Both the position numbers and the translations under genes were made by a program. The notes beneath the pieces are model-generated. The model was not told the origin of the DNA and did no database searches. It saw nothing but the letters and a program-made list of their open reading frames with translations. A DNA stretch of 64,000 nucleotides from Escallonia rubra (taxonomy: Eukaryota > Streptophyta > Magnoliopsida > Escalloniales > Escalloniaceae), in assembly GCA_033065855.1 (NCBI GenBank), contig JAVXUO010002227.1, forward strand, positions 186,001 through 250,000, written 5' to 3'. Each line of letters opens with the position of its first letter. Position 1 is the stretch's first letter. This document shows, one piece after another, positions 57,449 to 64,000 of the stretch.

Positions 57449-58324
57449 TGGGCACATCCTCTATTCCGAAGTTTAGACAGTGGTCCATTCTGATCCACAG
57501 AACTTCAACGTGAAATTTGTGAACGGTTTTCCTTGACTACGACAATTCTGTTCTCTTTTATCGTTGTCCCTTGAGCAAGTATCATGCATATGCATTTGAA
57601 ACCATCTTTTATCGTTGTCCCGAGAGTTAAACCTTCAACAACAGTATAATATGGCCTTCTGATCTTCAAAGAGACGCTAAAACTTAATGGAGAAAAGCAT
57701 CTTAACTTGGTGGCTCACTTTTACTTCCAAATGAACTAAAGGTAGTTTGACAGAACCAGAATAATTGGAAATTACAGGAACATCACCTCGCAAATATTTA
57801 ATAGCAGTTTTCTGTATTTATCTATCACTCAGTCTCAAGTTTTATGCGTTGTGTATTTGTGGATTTGTGTGACAAACTCGAAGCTGCATCTCTTTCTTAG
57901 GGGTTTGTAATGGAACCTTTTACATACTCTAGTGTTCAAGAGGCAGAATAAGCAACAGTAATTGCAGTATTAAGAAAGACGTACATAATCTTAACATCGT
58001 TCATGAATTAACTCTACTATAAGTACTACTTAACACCACACTAATATTTGAATCTTGGACATGCTGAACCATAGACCATTATCTCATTAGTTGTATAGGA
58101 TATGGTTGGTTAATCTTAAGATTATTACGATTTCAATCTGTGTGGTAATATCCATATTCAATCATATATGCATGTACTTTTTCCCAAGTCACAATATCTT
58201 GGACATGCGGAAAGGTCACTAGAAGTGGAGAGCAATGTCCATCGCCTTTCATAAAGGAAAAATGGTGAGAGAAATGGGGACCCCATGCATGAAAAAGGGT
58301 GTAATCTCTATTGGAATTATGCCA

Positions 58325-58390
58325 GCTTATGCCACTCCATTCTTCAGCATATCCAAAATCAAGGTGCGAACCAACGAATATATGAAGAAC
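58325..58390 (+). promoter_or_regulatory. Single P1BS and TATA of MIR399 type B, unit d
   Basis: Only GCATATCC (58347-58354) fits GNATATNC. The first site of the pair is mutated to GCTTATGC (58325-58332). TATA-like ATATATGAA follows at about 58378-58386. Confidence 0.7.
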
Positions 58391-58449
58391 TTTTTGGTTT
58401 CCTCTGAAGATCATTCGAGCATGGATGTTTGAAAGAAGGCATATATGGG

Positions 58450-58546
58450 TTTGAGGAATAACAGTGCAGTCCTTCTTTGGCAAGGGAACCACATGCACAT
58501 GCATACCAGTCTTTGCCAAAGGAGAATTGCCCTGCAATTCACTCCC
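58450..58546 (+). ncRNA. MIR399: microRNA399 precursor, type B, unit d
   Basis: The mature arm (58514-58534) starts TGCCAAAGGAGAATTG and ends CCCTG. The star arm (58462-58482) is CAGTGCAGTCCTTCTT then TGGCA, one base different from unit c and still paired by G-U. Loop CACATGCACATGCATACC. The hairpin is intact although one upstream P1BS is lost. The splice-like junction downstream has lost its AG (58711-58717, GCGGGTAAG). Confidence 0.94.
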
Positions 58547-59916
58547 ATAGTAATTTTGATGCCATGCATTTCAAGTTTCTGAAGATTGCAACTTTCACTA
58601 TTGACTTCAGGGTTGACATTCATTGTTTGCTTCGTCATTCATGTTATTAAAGGTCAGTCATTAAACTATACGAGATTGTATCATCAATCTCAAGCTTTCC
58701 TCATTCTTTGGCGGGTAAGTTGACTAGCAATTCTTTGAAAGAAGGCTTAGCATAAAGATGTCAAAGTTAATTGCAAAGTTTCCATGAGGGATTGAGGCAT
58801 TTTGCTACCCGAGAGGTTCATTACTTGGAAAACCTCAAGGATGACAAGTTCGTAGCAAGTTCATACTAGACCTGCATTCTTATCGGTATTACAAGATGAT
58901 CTTTCTTACAAAATGCAAAAAGCGGTTTGCAGAAGAGAGGCTGTTTGTTCACTAAGGATCTATCATTGTAGTAATTCCAATTAACCAGCCACGATAGTTT
59001 ATTTGGGAAAAGTTCTCTTTTCCGGTTGGATATCAGCCTGAACTCCCTTAATTGCTGTTTTCTTGATCTGACTCGAAGAATTTCATCCACAAAATTTTAC
59101 ACCCTTATGAGAACTTTCAACTTATTCCAAATTCATATTGTACATGCGCAAGCGCTCACACGAAGATAAGAATGCATATTACTTCGATAACCCAGAGCTC
59201 TAATAAATCTTCTGTTCCATCTGCAACACCAAACAACCCACCGCTAATGCTCATTAGCTCAAGGCAGCCACAAACAACCATTAACTATCTCTTAAATATG
59301 GAACATCTCTTGACAAGGTTTTTGGCCATGATATCTGATCTCAGTCCGAATAAGGAAAATCTCTTCGTCAAAGGAACAAATGGTGGAAGGCTAATTCGAG
59401 CTTGGATTGATGAATCTGACATCAAGTTTAGCTCTCCAACCAAACTTCAAAAGGTGTACAGGTGATGGATGTTTTAACAGGTTCAGGCTTAAGTCTAGAC
59501 TGCATTATAGCTAATAATATCATGCGACCATGGATTGGTGCTACTTACGTTCGCGTAAAGTAATGCAGATTGCGAAAGACTTGTAGGAGGGCCAGTTTTT
59601 GATATGTGAACCCTATATTCACTGACAGAACTGAAATTTTGCGTGCCAACCAAACACCATAGCACCGAGAAGTTGGGTGTACTGCGTGTGCACAACCATT
59701 CCTGGACAATCTTCAGCGACAAAAGTGGTATTAAGCATTCACGAGCCACGTTATAATATAACTGAAGCAAGCTCTACACAAATGCGTGTGCTGTTAAAAA
59801 AGAATCCCTTATGAGGATTTTAGGGACAAACAACTAAAACTTGTTGCGTTGTAAAAGCGACAAATCACTATAGGCAAGTTTTACAATCTTTTGTCGTTAA
59901 ACTTTATGTAGCGATT

Positions 59917-60396
59917 TTGGGAGATTGCTGGCTTCCACAACCAGTTTCTTTTAAGGTACAATCGCTAATAAAGATCCTCTCAAGTGAAGCTACAGTTTAT
60001 TGTGATGGATTCCCGACAGTGGTGAAAGGACCTGATAGCGAGATATTCTTTGATCAGGAGGCCCAGATGATTACATCATTTCCGCTGGGTTCCTTACAAA
60101 ATGAAGTCCGACTGATCTGGCATTACACAAAAAGTGGCCACTTTTTAGTTAGTAGTGCCTATCGACTAGTTATGGAGAGGGGAGTGGAACCTGCTAGTGT
60201 TGTAGTTGGGACTAGGCAGAGCACGCATACGGGTGACAAGTGGAATTTCGGTTTAAACCTTCGACTCTTGAACAAATTTATAATCTCTGTTTGGAGATTT
60301 TGTCTCAACATCCTTCCCACTTCTTCAAATTTGCAAAAGAAACAGATTCAAGTGGATGACGTGTTTTCGTTGTGCGCTAAAGATGGTGAAGACTAG
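59917..60396 (+). pseudogene. LINE ORF2 zinc-binding region (zf-RVT)
   Basis: A 159-codon frame: LIWHYTKSGHFLVSSAYRLV near the middle, then VWRFCLNILPTSSNLQKKQI and QVDDVFSLCAKDGED. These are the conserved blocks of the reverse-transcriptase zinc-binding domain of plant LINEs. It ends at a TAG where relatives continue to LFH; the downstream part continues in another frame (60356-60559). Confidence 0.75.
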
Positions 60397-60824
60397 TTCC
60401 ATATACTTTCGTCGCTTTTTATTTGCATGCCATGGTTTGGACACATTTATGAGTTTCAAGATATGGAATCATCTGTTTTGTGGTGTGGAAACACGTGGTA
60501 GCAAGGTTGAACAGGGCAAAGGGAGAAGTCTTCTTCTACTCTCTGTTGGTACTTATTGAAGAACAGGAATACGTACAATGATCTTTAAAGGTGCGCAATG
60601 GGACACCTTAGAGCTCTTCCCGGCTGCTGTCGACCACCTGGAGCGTCTCAAGCAGGCCCAGCAGACACAAGCTGACAGTCCCAATCTGCTGGCGCCCTCC
60701 ACCCGATGGCTATTTTAAGGTAAATTTTGACGCGAGATAAGGCAGGATTTTGACGTGAGATATTTACTGAGTTTGAATCCTAGGGGATTGGTGTGGTGAT
60801 CCGAAATAAGGCAGGTTTTTTCGT

Positions 60825-61153
60825 TTGCCTATGTTCAAAAAGGTACAAGAAATTTCGGACCCAGCATTAGCAGAGGCCTCAGCAGCGCTAGAAGCCATCA
60901 CTTTTGCATTTGAATGTGGTTTCTGGAGCATACACCTTAAAGGAGACTCATCAACTGTTATGGCTAGCTGCTTTACAATTGACGGACGTCAACCTTACTT
61001 CAGAGCTGATGCATGTACATCATTTTTCAAGGGTTTTTTTGCAGTATTGTTTTTGAATTGGTGCGATAAACGGGTAGGGTGGCTCATGAGCTAGCGAGGA
61101 ATGCCAAGTTTATTGATGACGTAATGGTTTGGTTGGAGGAGGCACCACATTGA
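60825..61153 (+). pseudogene. LINE RNase H end, frameshifted
   Basis: EASAALEAITFAFECGFWSI then LKGDSST in one frame. After a shift comes VAHELARNAKFIDDVMVWLE EAPH and a stop at 61151-61153. These are the last two conserved blocks of RVT_3-type RNase H. The region around the second acidic site is partly deleted, so it is inactive. Confidence 0.75.
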
Positions 61154-61539
61154 ATAAAATCGTTGTTTTCATCAAAGAAAAAAGAAACTTTATGTAGAGA
61201 CTATAGAGGATCCATGGACCAAATAGTTTTCTGAAATTCCTTTCTTTTCGAAACAGTTCACTTTAGGCCCATTTGTGAAAATCATTCGAAGTCCCAACCA
61301 TTGTGGTTTCGCCACTACAGGCAGGACATATTTGTTACTGCCATCATCATTTATTTAGCACATGAATAACTATTTGTAACATATTTTTTCGAGGTGAAAA
61401 TCTTTCTTATGCAATGCATGAGGGGTATTCCTATGGATTTGAAATGCTGGATACTTGTTTGGAATATAACAGGTAGTAATCGACCGGATTTGTCTTTAAA
61501 ACGCAAAGTTGAATTTGTCTGTCTCATGTTGTTTGAAAG

Positions 61540-62610
61540 CAATTCCTTAAGGAATTAGATTTTGAGAGTGAGAATTGGATTTGTATTTCGATTGAATTTT
61601 TTTTTGTTAAGAACAAACGAGGATTTATATCAAAGAATCCTTATTTTTGTGTTTCGAGAATAGAGAAAATAAGTTATGGGAAGTGGTCTCATTTGTAATG
61701 GTGACGACGCATGGTGGCAGTAGTGTGCAAGGTATAGTAACAGTGCAAGTGATGGTGTTGCGGCACTGGTGGTACAAGTAGTGAGCGTGTCGTGGTATGA
61801 ATTGTGAGGTGGTAGGGTGATCTGTAGTGATAATAATGGTGGTTTTAGGGCATGCTTAGTGGTAGTGTCGATGACAATAGTGATTGTGGCGTGGCTTCAG
61901 CAATGGTGAAGATGGCGTGGCATCGGCGATAACAGTGATGGCAGTAGCGGGGCGGTCTAATGGTGGTTCTGGTGGTTGTCATTAGGGCATCACTAACAGT
62001 AGTTTTGGTGGCAACAATGTCATTAGTGGTGGTTGTGATAGTGTTACATCAATGGTGGTAGTGGTGGGCGGTCTAGTGATGGGAATGGTGGTGGTATTAG
62101 AGCGTCGCCAGTTTGGGTGACAGTAGTGATGGGTGCTGACAACAGAGATGGTAGTGAGAACAATGGCATCGAGGCAGCAGTGGTGGTCGCGGTCTAGCGG
62201 TAGTCAATTAACATACTATATTGGTAGATGTGGTGACTATGGAGGTGTTGGTCGCAATAGTGTGGTGGAGGTGATTGTATGGCGATGGGCCTAGTATGGT
62301 GGTGGTGATGGGTGGAGCAGTCTAGTCGTTGTGGGTGTGATAGTAACAGTGATGTTGGGGTAATAGTGCTAGCGGTGATAATGAAAGTGGTGTGACAGCA
62401 TTGAAGATGGCGGTGATAATGTTGGTATAGCTTCATAGATTCTAGATATTTATTAGAAAAGGGTAAACTAGAAAAAGTAATTGCCTTTAGTTCAAATAAA
62501 TTCAAATCTAATTAAATCCGACCATTTTTCAGCGACTTTCATGCTATAGAAACAAATCTAGTCAAATCCAACAAAATACAATTCCTACTACATTTTTAAT
62601 ATTCCAAAGA
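61540..62610. repeat. GGT-rich repeat, unit d
   Basis: Copy of 43480-44380. G-rich TGGTGG variants with edges GTTTGAAAGCAATTCC and the complement of AATTCCTACTACATTTTTAA. The minus-strand frame at 62194-62505 only encodes His/Ser/Pro repeats. Confidence 0.45.
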
Positions 62611-62633
62611 ACAAAAAAAGATATGGTTCTAAA

Positions 62634-62993
62634 TAGGGATGGCAATATGGGGCATCCGTCCCACCCCATCCTAAGTTGCCCGGCCCATCGCCATATTGCC
62701 CCCTCTTTGGTTTAACACACCCTTCACCGTGGCCATCCAATATAGATCCAGCCTGCCCTATTAACCAATTCTATATGGATCGACGCGTTTAATTCCTATT
62801 TTTTTCGTTTAAAATAGTCACACTTTTTTAATAAAAACTATTTTCTTATTGAGGTGGCGGTGGTGGGCGAAGGTCGCTGCTGGAGTTAGACGGCGGTGGC
62901 TGGGACAGCAGGCTGGTGCTGGCAGTGGCTGCTGAAACTTTCTGGTGGCATGTAGTGACTACCAATTGGCGGCTTGTGCGTGTGCGTGCGTGC

Positions 62994-63050
<57 letters not shown>

Positions 63051-63730
63051 TAAATGGGTTAAGTTTTTTAAATTATATTTGGGTTATGCCGAGGATGGGG
63101 AAAATATGCAACTAGGCCCATCTGATTAGATCCCCCAGGTTGTATTTACTTTAACAAGAGATAGTAATTCAATATGTTTACTATGTAAACCCATGAACCC
63201 ACAAATCGTCACCACATCCACTCCCATTACTATTATTGTCGCTGTCATCGTCACCGTCACCGTCACTGCCATGCCACGCTACCACACCACTACCACCGCT
63301 ACCATTGTTGCCATTATTGCCACCACCACAGTCACTAGTACTTCTATCACATCTCACCACCCACCAAATCCTCACTACAGCCACAATAACCACCACCCGA
63401 GCTACCATAACTACCACCACACAAGGCCACCATATACACCATACTACCCGTCATTAATTAATTGTTGCCACAACCATCGCTGCCACCATCACCAGTAGTG
63501 CCCGTCATTAATTAATTGCTGCCACAACCATCGCTGCCATCATCACCAGTAGTGACTCCTCATGACCACCACCCACATTGTCACCACCACCTTCACCACC
63601 ACTTCCATCATCAGTACATCACAACCACCATCGTCGCCGAACTACAACTTGCACCCTACTGCCACAACATGCTGCCACGAGCACATGTAGAATCACTTGC
63701 CATAATTTATTTTAGCCGTAAGGCTAATAA
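62634..63730. mobile_element. hAT-like left end and CCACCA-rich tract, unit d
   Basis: Begins TAGGGATGGCAATATGGGGC. Includes a GT then GA microsatellite (about 62988-63047) and a CCACCATCAC-rich tract with a local duplication of CCGTCATTAATTAATTG (near 63447 and 63502). No right terminus is seen. Confidence 0.4.
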
Positions 63731-64000
63731 TAATTAATGGCCACAGAAAGTATTAGCATTCCCTTTTCTTTAGGGTGACGCAAAATCTACATATTATTAT
63801 TATTATTATTATTTTTACCTAATTTACACTTCTTTGCCACCAAATAATTAGAAGTAACAATAAGGCATTTTCAACAACAAAAGGTGTGAATTTAGTAAAA
63901 AGGGTGTGGATGTAGCACCACCTTTAACACAGAGGAATTCTATAAGTTGAATTCCCTTTTTTCTAAGCAAGAAAATGGAAAGTTTCAAACCCATTCCTTT
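63731..64000. other. Intergenic edge
   Basis: AT-rich with a short ATT microsatellite (about 63790-63812). Nothing else is seen. Confidence 0.4.

Larger units (their letters stand above)
59917..61184 (+). mobile_element. 5'-truncated LINE, unit d
   Basis: Same LINE insertion as in unit c. Target duplications AAACTTTATGTAGCGATT (59899-59916) and AAACTTTATGTAGAGACT (from 61185) flank a body ending ATCAAAGAAAAAAG. It includes the last part of ORF2 only: the linker after reverse transcriptase, the zinc-binding region and RNase H. Confidence 0.88.
56680..63730. repeat. MIR399 duplication unit d
   Basis: Left edge GAGGTGGCAAAGTGTGCGGT matches unit a near 20905. From 56990 on it parallels unit c to its end near ATCACTTGCCATAATTTA. 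It contains a type A hairpin (57165), a type B hairpin (58514), a LINE (59917-61184), a GGT-rich tract and a hAT-like left end with a long GT/GA microsatellite (about 62988-63047). Confidence 0.88.

Noticed and set aside
63181-63737. Several overlapping Thr/His/Pro frames
   Set aside because: Artefacts of the CCACCATCAC-rich repeat; no start context or family motif.

Overview
This is plant nuclear DNA. It is AT-rich, gene-poor, full of microsatellites and layered with plant transposons (hAT, Mutator-like, CACTA, Harbinger, LINE and MITE families). It carries one intact plant-specific protein gene and an array of microRNA399 precursors. A eudicot is likely; the species cannot be named from the sequence.

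Left part (1-14.4 kb). A Mutator-like element at 1.37-2.80 kb carries a captured, stop-interrupted SMP-30/gluconolactonase-type gene, followed by a 151-bp tandem repeat. The only clearly intact conventional gene is a minus-strand DUF1685 protein gene at 3364-4080. Further right lie a 1,140-bp non-autonomous hAT element with a perfect 8-bp target duplication (7011-8150), a Mutator-like element (9895-10961) and a 5'-truncated LINE with an RNase H relic (13056-13561).

Central and right part (14.4-63.7 kb). The main content is an array of related duplicated units, each built around microRNA399 (phosphate-starvation microRNA) hairpins. Type A hairpins lie on the minus strand (14.4, 21.4, 38.5, 57.2 kb) and type B hairpins on the plus strand (23.8, 33.3, 40.3, 58.5 kb), giving eight precursors. 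In complete units A and B are divergently transcribed from a shared 1.3-2.4 kb interval, and both sides carry GNATATNC sites, the binding sequence of PHR1-type phosphate-starvation regulators. A decayed B promoter at 17.3 kb marks a fifth, oldest unit. Between units lie LTR-like repeats and decayed hAT transposase genes. Units c (38.1-45.2 kb) and d (56.7-63.7 kb) are about 7-kb copies of each other, including a shared LINE insertion.

Unit b is split by nested transposons (27.47-32.35 kb): an outer hAT element contains a second hAT, which contains a third hAT with a polygalacturonase exon fragment and a Pack-MULE with a 188-codon open frame. From 45.2 to 52.4 kb the DNA is very AT-rich with one Mutator-like element (48696-49657). 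A CACTA 3' end and a CA/TG foldback tract follow at 52.7-54.4 kb.

The functional theme is phosphate homeostasis. In known plants miR399 is induced by PHR1 under phosphate starvation and silences the PHO2/UBC24 ubiquitin-conjugating enzyme. Here the dosage of that microRNA has been multiplied by local duplication inside a transposon-rich region.
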